This document shows, in pieces, positions 48,961 to 62,856 of a stretch of 64,000 nt of DNA. Every line of letters starts with the position of its first letter. Position 1 is the first letter of the stretch. A program made the translations under genes and the position numbers. Origin of the DNA: Plasmodium malariae. Its lineage: Eukaryota; Apicomplexa; Aconoidasida; Haemosporida; Plasmodiidae. The notes below the pieces were generated by a model. It had not been told where the DNA came from and did not search any database. It saw only the letters and a list, made by a program, of their open reading frames with translations. The DNA is taken from the NCBI RefSeq assembly GCF_900090045.1, contig NC_041778.1, positions 1,012,826 to 1,076,825 of the forward strand. Reading direction: 5' to 3'.

Positions 48961-51900
48961 ATATTTATAATTTTTAGAATTATACTCAGGTTCCGTAGTA
49001 CGTCTGGAAATATAACTTTGAAAGAAAAGGCAATTTAAAGAATTTATGAAGTCATTAGAAAATAATAATTTAGTATTTTGCATTAGAAGCTGAAAGAATA
49101 AAGGAATATTTTCACAATAAATTAACAGAATATGAAATGTAAATTGCAAAAGAAATTGAAAAATTAGAAAAATTAATTATCTCTAAGAAATATTATAATA
49201 AAATTCTTCAAAGATAAAAGGTTTAGTCATTTTTTGAATACATAAATGTAGTATGTGTACATGTAAAAAAATAAAAATACAATCTCATGAAAGTAATAAA
49301 AGTGCTACTAGTAAAAATTTAGTAAAAAATTAATAAAAAGGAGTAAAAACTAGACATTTATTCAAAAACACACCTTGGTTTTAAAATGGTTAACTCTAAT
49401 TATGCTTTTAGTCTTTGTATTCATTCTATATAATTATGAACTTAATCAAAATTTTCGTATATTTATTATTTTTATTATGATTATTATAGTTATTTTATTT
49501 TACATAAACAAAAAAAAATAAAAGGTTTAATGAAATAATGTAAATTTCATCTTTTATAACAATTTATTTTGAAACAAAAAAAAAAAAAGAAAATGCCATA
49601 TTAGACAAGACAGTATATCGTGTGTGTACAACATAGTAATATGACTGAAATAAATTAAAGCAATAAATCCTAAAACTTGATATATTTTAGAATTATAGCA
49701 ATAAATGTTAATAATATAAACATTAAACTATTTATGAATTGTAAAATGTTTCTTCAATTTTCTCAATCTTTTAAAAACATATAGTTTTTAGAATAAATAC
49801 TTATTATTTCTCCTAAAATATGTAATGTTTCTTCATTATATATATGTACATCTTCAAATTTAAATTTACGCACTTTCTATTGGACATTTACTTTATTTGA
49901 AGACCATTTTTAATTGATTTATGTGTTTATATATATAAACTTCATAGTTTCTTTACATAATTTTAATTGATATAATTATTTTTATTTTACTTTGGCTTGA
50001 ACATTGTAAAGTTTATATTTCATTTCTTAGAAATAACAGTGACGTTATACTCACATTTATATAATAAGTACATCAGATATTCTAAATGCATTTACTAATG
50101 ATATATAACACAGCTATCGAAATAACAACTATAAATGACTTATTTTAAAAAAATTATATAAGTTATGTGTTTTGTTTTTTTATGTGATATCTTCATTTTT
50201 TATTTAAATAATTTTTGGATAGCATTAATATATTACCTTTTTTTAATACTAATTATGAATTTATTTTAATATATACTAAACAGATATGTAATTCTATTTA
50301 TAAAAATTTTAGTATAATTTATAATTTTAATTGTTTTAAAAACTTTTTAATTTATCATTAACACATTATAATACATCGAAAAATTATTTATTTGTAGTAT
50401 ATATTCACCAAAATAGCTATTTAACATATATTTTATGATTTTTCTCACAATCGTTATATTTTTTTTTTTCCATTAAATGTAAAGATGCGATGCAAAATAT
50501 ATCAACCTTAAAACTAACACATAAACTTTTAAAGCTTGAATCCTGAACCCTTTAAATATACTAACTTTAGTTATTAAATATAGGAAATTTTTATGAAGGT
50601 TTATATATTTTATTTTAGCTAAAACATCCATATGTTTCATCTGGATTTTCTTTCTAATTTAAAGTTTCATTTTTCATAAGCTTCAAATTCCAGTGTTTAT
50701 TATTTACCCCTTAATTATAACAAAGGAATGCTTTTCATTAATTAAAAAAAAGAAAGGTTTATCCATTTTTCCACATTTTTTATGCTCTTATATTTTTAAG
50801 TTTATATGAATTTTTTATATATTGTACAATTTTTATCAATAGTTTAACTTCTCTGTGAATCCTTTATCCGTATTTATCGAATTTTTTCAACATAAAAATA
50901 AAAAATGGTATTATCACGTGGCATTTTCATATTACTCCAATTCGTGCACTATTTATTATGTTCGTAATATTGGGCATCTAGGTCCACTGCTGCTTTTTAA
51001 CCTTCTTCCACTAACACATTCTTTTATATATAAAATACCGTAAGTTTTTTTCATTTTCGTTAATCTGCAGTATTAAGTTATAATATATACTGAGAAATGG
51101 GAAAAAAAAGTAATAATTACACTTTCTTATTTTTTTTATTTTTTTAAAAAAATAAAGAAAATTAAATGATATTAATTTGTATTGAAAACGGTTACAAAAA
51201 GAAAAACGTTTTAAGAGGAATATTCAGAATAATCAAAAAAAAAAAAAAAAAGGAAGTAAAATATTAGATAATGTAACAAGTTCTGCTGAAAAAAAAATAA
51301 ATATTTTAATTTAATGCCATATTACCGATTAAGATATATAACATTAATAAAAAGATGAATTAGAAAATGTATATGCATTAAAGTTCATTATGATAATAAT
51401 GATCAAGTATATAATATCTAATCAGTTTATATTCAAATAAAATAATACAAATTTTATAATATATATATATATACATTTTACCATAGCATTATGAAAAGGG
51501 CGCATAATCATTATTATGATTAAACATTAATGTTTAAACTTTAATGAAAAAATGATTATACGTATTATCAATAAATTAGGTGTAATTTTGTGTATAATAT
51601 AATTATATAATGAGCTCGCGCAGCTGAAGCATTATTATGGTAAAAAAATTATATACTTTATACACAAGTACACTTGAAAAATTATATAGATAAAAAATTA
51701 CTTTAATGAGATATTTATACTTATGAAATTTTATATAAGATTAGAAATGATCACATGCTTAATTATAAATTTAAAATTAAAAAAAAAAAAAAATTTAGTT
51801 AAGTCAGATGTCCAACTAATAGCAGAATTATATTGCAATATATGAAAATAAATACACTAATAAGATATAATTTTCAAAAAAAAAAAATTAGACATAGAAC

Positions 51901-52322
51901 ATTAACTATTTAAGTGCAAAAATATGAAACACAATTAAATTAAAATAATAAAATATTATGCATTTCTTTTATGAATGGAATTAACAGACACCATTGTTAT
52001 AACTGTTCTAAATTTTGAGTTTATTTAATTTTTCATACGTAATTAACCTTTTCATTTTAGGTTTTTACTTATATGGCTTTTTTTTTTTTTTTTTTATTCA
52101 TATAACCAACTTCTAAGTTAAAGAAATATATAATGTATTTAATTTATTTCGTACTATAAATAAAAAGTGCTTTATATACATATATTTTATATGTTTACTA
52201 TTATTCCAATTTCATTTATGTTATTCTTAATTTATATTGCATATAAATAAATACTTTTCCAATTATGTACCGCACGTATTTACAACAATTTTCCATTTAA
52301 TTTATTATAATACATTTTTTTA

Positions 52323-53317
52323 TTATTCAGATTCACCACAGCAGTACATGTTCTTTACTTCAAGACATACATTCCATTATTTATTTTGTGCCCATTTCTT
52401 AAAAAAGAATACCAACCAATACTTATAGGCAATACTATTATTTTCTTTCCATTGTGTGATCGTACTTCAAGTTTTAGAAGCGTATATTCCATTAACATGG
52501 TTGATTAAATTCAACCAATCACCTTTTTCTCTTTTTCTACGCATATTCCAAATACTATATTTTTTAAATAACGTGGAATAATTTCGATCTCGCTTTTATG
52601 TATGTGGTTTTATCTTTTTCCAATAGCATTCTGTAAGTACATAATTTTCCTTTCTATCCCATTGATTTTTCTTCATATTATACCTCGCAGTCAACTTTGA
52701 TGTCATATCTATTATATGGGGGGGGTGTACATCTGTTAAGCTATTTTTCATATTTATATTTCAAGTTACTCCATATGATTTAAACCATTTTATCCACACA
52801 TCATCACTCCATTTTTTGAATACATCATAATGATTTGTTACATATTCTTCTTCCATATCCTGATTATAATACATCCAATTATTATCTAAAAATTTTACAA
52901 AATCATCCCATTTTACATCTTGGCGTTCAAGTCAACATTTCTTTTCACTTTCAAAATCTTTTAATATTTGTGTTTTCCATGGAAAAAACCATTTCCTTCA
53001 TTCAGCAATTTTAGCATCTTTTGCTTTTTTTAATTTTAATGAAAGATGTCTTTCAAATGCTACTGGTAACTTTGTATTTTTTGTTTCACAAGAACTACTA
53101 GTTATTGGCTATATTTTTTCAGTAACAACCTTAATAACAAATTAAAAAAGAAAATTATTTTTTAAATTACTTTAATTATTAAACATTATTAAAAAATTTA
53201 CATATATTTATTAAAGATGTTTTAACTTACCAATTGTTGGGTATCCTGTGAATAATTAGCGAACTATAATTTAAATACGGCAACAGATGCCGATATAAAA
53301 AGAAATATTAATTTCAT
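52323..53317 (-). pseudogene. Tryptophan-rich pseudogene, nonsense-only decay
   Basis: On the minus strand exon 1 is 53317-53231 (signal-like MKLIFLFISASVAVF, then an in-frame TAG). An intron with a perfect GTAAGT donor (53230) and a TTAAG acceptor leads to exon 2 from 53129. One frame then runs to tandem TAA stops at 52325, 269 codons, with Trp-rich text such as RKWFFPWK, DVWIKWFKSYG, ECYWKKIK, YSIWNMRRK and YKYWLVFFFKKW. Premature stops in that frame are TAG at 53111; TGA at 53000, 52934, 52763 and 52469; and TAA at 52598 and 52379 (first base of each). I find no frameshift. The four TGA fall where Trp would fit the family pattern. The composition matches the Pv-fam-a/TryThrA class, and the gene at 4586 is a relative. 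It is surely non-functional unless stops are read through. Confidence 0.8.
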
Positions 53318-56300
53318 CACTAACAAGTCTTAGTTTTATTTTATATTATTAAAATTTCAAGAATATACTTAATTCTGTAAGAACATACTATAAAATGAAA
53401 AATATGAAAATAATTAAAATGAAAAATATGAAAATAATTAAAATGAAAAAATTGAAAATAGCTTAAAAAAATATATTTAAATTAATATTCAGAAAAAAGA
53501 AATAATAATATAAAAATTTTACGATTAAAAAAACATAAGGACGATAAATTTTTAAAATTATAATTCTAATAAGAATTATATTTTTTGTGTAACACCATAT
53601 TAATACACTGCACATTATTTTTTATTTTTAATTACTTAAAGTTATTATATAGTTGATTATGTACTTATTCTCATCATTTATAATTTTAGTAATAATTAAA
53701 TTCATGTATTTTTTTTTTTTTTTTTGTTTTAAAAATATTTAATTTTAAAATAATAAAATTGGAGTTTAATGTAAAACTTCAAGTATAATTTATAACAAAC
53801 TTAGAGCTTTAATGTAATTTTGTTCCTTTTTTTCTAACATCCATATATAATAAAAGTTATATTTTATTATTAATACATTTAGTATTTTTATTCATTCGTT
53901 TATATTTTAATTATTTTTTATTTTATTCTTTTAAATACTGTTGTTACGGTATATCATACTTGTACATAAAAAAAATTATTATAATAATTTTAGAACAAAG
54001 TAGAAAAATAAGAATAATAATTAATAATTCAAAAATAAAACTTAAACTTTTATTAAGGATAAACATAAATTATGATAACTATTATATAGAGGAATTATTA
54101 GATTAAATATAAAATTTTAATATATGAAATGGAGTATTTTTTCCCCTTATTTTCAATCCTTTTTTTCATACATTATATATTCACTTAAATTCATTTTTTA
54201 ATTGTGTATTAGCTATTTCATTTTCTCTTATTGTTTGTCATTTTTTATTACATTTTTTACGGTGTTTGTTTTTTAACTTTTTACGTTGTTTTTTCTAAGT
54301 TTTTTTATTATTTTTTCAGAACTTGATTTATATATTAATGCAAAGAAAATAAATTCTTATGAATTATCCTGAGATATTGTTTAATCAGAAAAAAAATCAT
54401 TATTTATATATTTTTGGTTAAATTATTTTGATTAAATAATTTTGTTATTAAAAAATAATAAAAATAATGATATATTTTAGAGGAAAATAATAAAGCATCA
54501 AAACTTGTCTGTCTTTGATGACTACTAATAATGAATTTATAATACAAAAACGGGTTTTAAAAGCCGTTTGCGCTGTCTTATTATATTTTCATTATAAAAC
54601 ATGAACATTATTTGATATAAATAATTAACCTAAAAAAACTATAAAATAAGGGATTTATATTTATTAATATATTAAAGGTTTTCAATTTAAAAAAATTTTA
54701 ATGTATTTTTTTTGTATTATGACAAAACAAAATTAAAAAAAAAAAAAAATTATTTTACGAGTAGAAACAAATAATTTTTAAAAAATTACATATTGCATTA
54801 TAAATTGATTACATAGTGATGACGAAAAATAATAATTTAAAATATATGTAAAATAGTTACAACACAAAAAGTATAGTACAACGATTTAGTAATTTGATGT
54901 TTGTTACATTAATAGCATTATTTATAATTAGTTTTTCCTTTTTAGTAACATTTTATAAATCATTAATAATACTTATTTTATATTCTTAAAACTTTAAGTA
55001 TTTTAGTTAAAAATTCAATTCTTTAAAAAAATGGTTTAATGTAAAAAATTTTCTAACTGATAATGCAGCCCATGAATATAGTATAACAGAAAACACACTG
55101 AATTATAGAGGGGTAATTTTATACTAAAAATAAAAAAAAAATCTTGAAAAAAGTTAAAAACGAATATATTTACTAATAATGTTCTTGTATGTTTAGGAGA
55201 ATTACTTTTAGAAAAAAAAGGAAAAAATTGATTGTTTTTCTCTAATGTATGTATTTTTCTATACCAGAATAGAATAATACTTTATTAAGAATCAATTAGT
55301 ATAAATTTTAATTATATATATTTTTCAAAATAGTAATAGGTGATATAAATATTATTTTATTAGGAAAAGTAATGTTCATATTTATTTCTTCTATATGTAT
55401 CAAAATTTTTATTTTATTATCAGTATTCAATATAGTAGAATGATTTTGTAAAAGTATGATGGCGCTTATTATTATAGATATTGAAATTTAGATATGATAT
55501 AAAATGTTTTAATTTGTTGTTTAATAATTTGTTATTATAGTAAATGTTTGATAGCATTTGTTAATTTAAAAAGTAATACTTAAATAATGAACCATTTATA
55601 AATGTGTTTTATAAAGAATTAATGATGTGTATAAAGGATAAACTGCATATATAAAATCGTTTTATAGTTTTACTGAACTTGTTTACGTTAAAATAAAATA
55701 TAATATTAATAGTTCATATCAGATTAGTTATGAAACATTAATATTATAATTTTTGGTATAGTTGAATAAAAGAAGAAAGGAATGAAAGATATATAGATGA
55801 TTTTAAAATTAACATGAACTTTTACGAGTAATAAAAACAAAGTAGTATAAAGTATATGTTTCTTATTATCATATAATTGGAAAAGGTAAAAGAACGTGAT
55901 GATTATGTAAATATAATTGTTATAAATATTAATTTAGACAAAAGAATTAAAAAAAAGAACGTATAAAAAGTGTACTAGAAAGTTTAATTAAAATTTATAT
56001 TAAATAATATCATGTTGAAAAAAAGTACTTTATTTTGAAAAAAGAGTAAATGTATTTTTTTTTTTTTTAAATAAAAAACGAGAGGATACAAAATTTTGGA
56101 ACAATAAACGAAGTATAAGAATAAATAAAAAGTAAAAAAAAAAAGACCATTAAAACATTCACATATTATATAAATATATAATGAATTTTAACAAAAGTTT
56201 TAATTCTACAGAGTATTATTGTTCGTTAGTTATTATAAATATATTTACTTTTTTTTTTTTGGTTTATTACAAATATGTTGAAGGACTACAAACGAACTAC

Positions 56301-57753
56301 TGAAGTATTTTTAAATTATTAATTAAAACGATAATAGTATATTTTTCATTTTTGATTAATCATAATTGAGTATGACAAAATTTTTTAAGTTCCCAATGAT
56401 GTCTTTTTTTTCATAAATATGTGCTTTTCAAGAATTAAACATTTCATCAAGCTATATATTATCTTTTATGCAAGAATGCTGGAAGAATGTTTAATTCAGT
56501 ATAAGTACAAGAAGTCATTAGAAAATAATGTAGTTTTATTATGAGTTTTCTGTTATAAATATGAATTCGTATAATAATATATTATGTACACATAAGAAAT
56601 ACTAAAGAACATACAGAAAAAGGCTAAAAAAAAAAGAACAAAAACATACATTTTATTTGATATTAATAATTATTATATATATTTTTTTTTAATTTTAAAT
56701 AAATTTTTATAAGAAGCATAAATATTTATTCTTAAAATACTTAAGTATTAGTATAAATACAAAAATATAATTGTTCTGTTGATTGTCTTAATATATATAT
56801 ATATATATATATATATGCAGTAATACTGTTTTATATAAATGTATATTTTTTGAGGGAATAATTATGTTCTCCCTATTTATATAATTATTTTTTTATATTA
56901 TATATTTAAAAAAAAAAAAAAAAGAGAAAAAGATTACAAGGAACAATTTGAAAATAGACAATTTTATACAAAAGTTTATTTAATATAATTTTTATTTGTT
57001 CTAATGAAATAAATATAAAGTAAATACTATCGTGTGCACGAAAATTGATTCGTAAGAAAATGTTTTTTTATGTATCTAGTGTTATATTTTATTTAAAAGT
57101 TATAATGTAAACTCGTGTTATATTATATTAAAGAAACCTATATATATATATCTTTATAATACCTTCAAAATGCTTAATGTATGCTTCTTAGTATTACATA
57201 TATATAGTGACCTCTACTATATAATACGTACGTAATGAAAATTTAGCTAACGTAAAATTTTTCTGTGTAATTAAATATATGAATAACTAATATCTAAGAA
57301 ATTTAATTAAGAGGTTTAATTTATTCATATGTTTAAAAGTTCCTTTCAGAAATACTAGTAAAAAAGAAATTTCCTGTTACATTATTACAACCTTTCATTT
57401 ACTTTACTATGAATGTTATATTCCTCATTATAGGTAGCATAAAAATTATCCACCAAAATAAGTATTATATTTATTATAATTTTACATAATTTTTAGTTAA
57501 AACAGGAGGATGAACAATCTGTTTATATAATTTATAAAATATTGTTAAAATAAAATACCTCAAATAATACATACATTTTAATTCCTGTGACTGTTGTTAC
57601 ATTATTGATATTTTTGTACAGTATAATGTAAAATTTATCTTTAAAAAAGTTAATATTTCTTTATGTTCCTTAGTAAATTGTACTTATTATATTCCAACTA
57701 TAAAATAAAATTATAATACATACATTACTGCTATTTCTATTTTATTACAATAG
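53318..57753. other. Gene-poor subtelomeric spacer
   Basis: No gene supported. One exon-like stretch at about 55031-55113 (a hydrophilic frame including NVKNFLTDNAAHEYS before a GTAATT donor) stands out but has no partner exons. A (TA)n tract lies at about 56791-56816. A 40-codon frame from 56181 resembles an exported first exon only superficially. Confidence 0.45.
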
Positions 57754-59160
57754 AAACTATTTGCGTTAGATTCAGATGAACAAAGGCAAAAAATAAAGGA
57801 AATAAAGTTTTCTTAAACCATTAAAAATATCTGAAGGCTTTGATTTTGAAAAATCTTGGACGAATAAAAATGTATATGATACTGAGGTTATAGGTGAAAA
57901 ACAGGAAATCTAGAAAAGGACATAATGCATAAATATAGGAATATATATAAGGAAAAAGAAAAAAAAATATTATAGAAAGATATATGGTAGTACTAAATAA
58001 ATATATAATTCACGAGTGTGAGATGAATATAGGATATTTCTTAGATCTATACTTAGGAGATTTTCCAAGAAAGAAAAAAAAACAAGTGAAAATGTGGTAT
58101 AGGACATTTATAAAGCGAAAAGGTAAAATTAACTATGAATTGAGTATATAGGAAATTATGGACATGTATTAGATAACAGGAAAGAAGAAGTATTGTTTCA
58201 TAACTTAACGATTAATTGTATACATGTATTAATAAAGTATATATATATAGGAGAACACACAAATTCGATGAGATTTGTAAATTACACTTTAATAAATCCT
58301 ATTCTTTAAATGCAAAACATTGTACGGAAACAGTGGATAGCAAAGGGAATAATCATTACAGAACAGTATTCTGAAAAATTGTGGTTTATGGAACTGATTA
58401 AGAAATACAAGATTGAAAATTTTACATATCATTATGAGGATGAAGAAGACACTTTAATGACAATTATAGACAATTTAGAATATAAAAATTACTTCAAAGA
58501 ATTATATAAGCATAAAGGAAAAATTCGTATAGCAAAAGCATATGTACTGATATATAGGTTTTTATTATAAGAATATATGAAAGCAGAATACATAAGAAGA
58601 AAAGAAAAATTTTTAGGTTGTTCCATAAAAAAATTGAAAAAAAAAAAATAACCCGATAAAAATTCAAAATATAGCTATAATAGGGAAGATATAAAGAGAA
58701 ACCACATTAAATGTAGTAAAAATATGGAATTTTATGAAGATGAAGAAAAAAAATATAATGAACATATATTAGACGATTTGATAAATGGTTATGATGATGA
58801 AGGTATAATATAGAATAAAGCTGTAAAATTGTATAAAAATAAGGGAAATATAAAAGAAAATGTTATTTCAAAAATAAGTAAGAGCAGAACAAAAACACGT
58901 TTAGAAGAAGGTATGCAAAAGATATGTATAAGTCGAAATAATGAAGTAAATTGGTTAATTATTGTTAAATACGAGAAAAAATATAAAAAAATATATGATA
59001 CTGAAGTTAAGAGAAAAATTACAAAGTAATATATATGGAAAATTAAAATTTAGAAAGTTAATATATAGATATTATGGCAAAAAATGACTTTAAAAGAAAA
59101 ATGGATGACAAAGAATTTATAAATTTACTAATAATAAACTCTGCATTTTCAGAGGTAAAA
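57754..59160 (+). pseudogene. STP1/SURFIN-like C-terminal domain remnant
   Basis: Several plus-strand fragments in shifting frames resemble the cytoplasmic Trp-rich region of STP1/SURFIN surface proteins. In order they are: an exon-like start after TTACAATAG at 57754 (KLFALDSDEQRQKIKEIK, then stop); LKISEGFDFEKSW in another frame; a piece near 58013-58090 (HECEMNIGYFLDLYLGDF); an 86-codon frame at 58310-58570 with VRKQWIAKGIIITEQY, EKLWFMELIKKY and a later YFKELYKHKGK; and a frame at 58685-59029, open but for one TAG, with YNEHILDDLINGYDDEG. The fragment order and the W-x(n)-ELYKHK pattern fit the family as I know it. I see no transmembrane or extracellular part upstream. Stops and frameshifts make it a pseudogene. 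Assignment is by pattern memory, not search. Confidence 0.68.
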
Positions 59161-60165
59161 GGGATAAAGAGAACAAATATATTTTATATATCCATGTACA
59201 TCTAGGACATTACGTACAATTAACTATGCCACAAAAGTAGATATTATATAAACAATATATAGAAATATAAAAATATATCTGTACACTTAACTATAATATG
59301 TAGCAAAGATAAAATGTAAGACATAGAAAAAAAAAAAAAAATGGAACAATAACATATATGAATATATAAGTTAACTTACAGATTTTCTTTTTAAAAAATC
59401 GTAATTATATATTAAAAAAATAATAGCAATACTATATTGTCTTAAGAATTATGTGTTTTATTATGTGTGTATGTTTAATTTTTAGTTTTTTGTTTTATCT
59501 TGCCATATCGTATTTTTAAATTAACATTTTTAAAATATTTGTTTTTTTTTTGGGTTATATTTTATTTTATTTTTGTTCTGTTTGAGAATTTTTTATAAGA
59601 ACTGAAAAAATCCATATTGTTCATTTAAACCGTGATTAATTAAAAGGTATGACATCTATAAAAACGAAGTATATTATTATATATGATAAAAAATATTGTT
59701 ATATATTATGGTTTAATGTTTAGATTATACATAATAAATAATTAAATTTATTGGTATAATTTTAACTTTTAGTAGAAATTGTACATGTTATATTATCACT
59801 TTTGAGCATTATAACAGCTTACGAAAAAATAGAAGGATAATTATTTATAATATTTATCATTACCCTTACGTAAATGCGCATTCTGTTCCATTATATAAAA
59901 TTTATCATATATGTATGATGAAATAAAATGATAACAAAAGAGATGTGTAATATTATTCTTCATAAAACTAAACAAACACATTATTAAATCGAGATTATTG
60001 TGCTAATAATACATATTATACAGGATTTGCTACTTTTTTTTTGTGTGCGTTCGCTTTTTATTTATTATAATGTTGTTTTTAATTTAATTTTTTTTTTCTT
60101 TTGCTCCTTTTTTTGTTGAATTTTCTATTTTTTATTATTCTAAATATAAATTACTCATCGATCAG
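59161..60165. other. Spacer
   Basis: About 1 kb of A+T-rich DNA with poly-A (59327-59340) and poly-T runs and no supported coding frame. Confidence 0.55.
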
Positions 60166-62856
60166 GTTTTTCACGGAATGAACGTTTTGTTACAAAAAGC
60201 TCCAATAAAGGTAATATTATTCCATTTGTTTTTATTTTCTTCTAATGGTATAAAAATGTATACATTTTGCTGTACATTCAATTGAACTTTAAGTTACGAA
60301 GTTATTGGTAACTTGTGTACTGTGTCTCAATTTCTTTTTTGTATCTTTTTCACCATCTGCGTGTTTTGACGTCTTCAATTTTTATACTGATAAAATAATA
60401 GTTTTTTATTTCTTGAGTTACGAACACATGAGAATGTAAAAATAATTTTGATTTTGTGGTGAGCTTTGGAAGTTTTTTTGCAACATCCTCTTTGCAACTA
60501 CATACTTACGAAAGTCCCTTTGAATTTTTTTTTTTTTTTTGGATTTTTGGCTTACAATTTTTATAAACATTATTATTAATTATAAAAAAACAAAACACAA
60601 AAAAAGAAAAAGAAAGAAAAAAGAAAAATAGTTATTTTAAATCCCCTTTTTACTTTTATAATTTTCCATATTATTACTGTACTTTAAAATATATATATAT
60701 ATTTTAGTTTGTTCAAACTGTTTGTACAAATTTACACGTGTATATAAGTAAGGATGTTGTATCACAAATGAACACATATATTCCTAGATGTGCATCACTT
60801 TTATGGTTTATTTTTTCTTCACCTTTTTACATTTTGTTTACTATAATTTTTTTACATTTGCTTTTTTGTTAATAAAATGTCTGTTAAATTATTTTTTTAA
60901 ATGAAGATATAAACATACTGCATTTGTATATATATATAAACACAGATACATTTATTTACAGATTATGTTTATATTTTTTTTATTGCCACTTACCTTTTTT
61001 TTTTCTTTGAAATTTATAATAGCAAAATTAAAATAAAGCATAACAAGTATTAAAATTTAAAGGAATCACATCCTGTAATAATTTTTCAGAAAAAGAAGAA
61101 TAGAATTATAGTTTTTCCTTTGTAAAAAGTCACAGAAATCTGCATATACCGTTGTTCTGTTATGATGATTGTTGCAATATATTCAATGTAAATTGTAAAG
61201 CTTAGTTTTTTTCATTGCTTGTTTTAATTTTTTTTGCTGTTCTCTTAAATATTAAGGGAGTCTTTTTGCCGAAAATATAATAAATGAAAAAAGAAGGGAA
61301 CTGGGAAATTTGGCAATATTAACTACACGAACAAGACGCTTTCTTATTTTTAGTTTACATATATCTGTATAAGGACGGCTTAATCTTCGTAGAAAAAAGT
61401 GTGCCGAAAAAGGAAAAAACTGAGGGGGAGTGATATCAATCGATGCCATATCAAACAAAGGTATGACAAAGAGGATGGAGATAAAAATAAGAAAAATAAC
61501 TAAATAACATATATGTTATTTAAAAATGATAATAAATAGATAAGACTAGTATACTTTTTAAAACTATATATGTATTTTTTTACTATTTATTTTTATTGAA
61601 CTTTCACAGGGTTAGACCATAAGTTGGTGCATAAACTAGATAATAGGCATAGTCTATTTTCGTAAAAGTGTTCTTCGGGAGTTCTTCCTTATAATTACCC
61701 TTTAGAATATTTTTTTTTCTTCTATATTCAGGAAAAGATTATGAATACATTTTTATAAAAAGGGTAGACAGTTACACACATAAATGGTTAATGCTAAAGG
61801 GGAGTGAAGAAAAAAAATAAAAAAGTGTAATTGTATACAACATTTTTTTTCTTTATTATATATTATTTTAGTTGGTATGGGAAGACGGAAGACCACGAAG
61901 AGTAAATCCGAAATTCTGTATTTTCTTGAAAAGGGAGATGTAAGAATAAAAAACATTTTTTTTAAAGAATTTATATCTGTTGTACTTCTGTACTGTTTAC
62001 ATATATGTAAGTATACATGCATGTATATAAATGCATTCCATAATGTGATATGTTTATTTAGATATTTTCACTCATTTATTTACTATTTTTCACAAAGCAA
62101 ATATTTATATTTAGACTTGGACTAATACGCTGAATAATTTAATTATATTATTAATAGACCTGGGGCAAGCAATTTTTGCAGTTAAAACAGAGGGTACATA
62201 AGAAAAAAAATAACAAATAAATGAAATAAAATACATTTTTACTTCATACATTTGATATTTCTTCTTATGACTTTGGATAATAATTTACTATCATGAGTTA
62301 TCTTCATACTTATATATTTCTATTTTTTAATTATTTTATTTTGTTTTCGTCCTTCTCAGCTGTGGGACGGATTAAGAAACACCTTCAGATGAATACTTTT
62401 ATAAATATGCTAACGCTTATCTTAACCATTTAAAACAAAATAAATTTAATAAGATGCTTATCTTAGGAAAGTAATTTTAAGTACATAAATAACTGAAATA
62501 TTTTGAAGACTTAATTGTGTTAGAGTTTTTGCATGTCCATACGATAGCATTATCTATGCGTGCATACTTACTTGTGTATATAACACGCTAATATATATAT
62601 ATATATATATTTATATTTTTTTTTTGCGCAGTTCTATAGGAACTGTAGGGGGTCTTTGGAGGATTCCAAAAATCAGAATAATATAAGTGCAATTCTTTTG
62701 TTGAAACATATTTTCATTGCTGTATTTCGAGTATTATTTTATGTATGTTATATGTGTACGTGTATGTATAATTATTTATATACTACAATAATGTATTCGT
62801 TCATTCTTCAGATATATGACCTGATTATGCAGAATACCTTTTATGTATCAAAATAA
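60166..62856 (+). pseudogene. Ladder of short exon-like segments, unidentified multi-exon gene remnant
   Basis: Several short segments are each bounded by an acceptor-like AG and a donor-like GT and are less A+T-biased than their surroundings: 60166-60210, 61257-61460, about 61611-61664, 61732-61803, 61872-61939, 62158-62193, 62360-62470, 62632-62730 and 62812-62856 (ends in TAA). Readable peptides include KDYEYIFIKRVDSYTHKW, TTKSKSEILYFLEKGD, TWGKQFLQLKQR, ETPSDEYFYKYANAYLNHL and NCRGSLEDSKNQNN. The frame has an in-frame TAA in the 62360 segment and unresolved phases, and the 61257 segment switches frame midway, so it looks decayed. I do not recognise the family. CLAG/RhopH1, a multi-exon subtelomeric family, is one candidate to test. 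A transcribed noncoding locus is the alternative. Confidence 0.4.

Larger units (their letters stand above)
47374..52322. other. Gene-poor spacer with microsatellites
   Basis: No gene supported over about 5 kb. It contains a (TA)n tract at 47601-47651 and an (ATAAAT)n tract at 48883-48960. Frames at 48219-48506 (-) and 50855-51043 (+) lack start context and family motifs. Confidence 0.5.

Noticed and set aside
50805..51017. Minus-strand text with four stops in about 70 codons (CTNWSNMKM etc.)
   Set aside because: It looked faintly like a PIR or Trp-rich relic, but the stop density is close to chance for this composition and no family pattern could be followed.
52321..53317. TGA as a Trp codon (alternative genetic code)
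   Set aside because: Plasmodium nuclear genes use TGA as stop, neighbouring genes use TGG for Trp, and TAG and TAA stops are also present, so pseudogene decay is simpler.
56181..56303. 40-codon frame resembling a PHIST first exon
   Set aside because: The hydrophobic end depends on a T11 run, the donor position reads AT rather than GT, and there is no second exon.
61252..61458. 68-codon minus-strand frame
   Set aside because: It overlaps a plus-strand segment with better splice borders and has no start context or motif.
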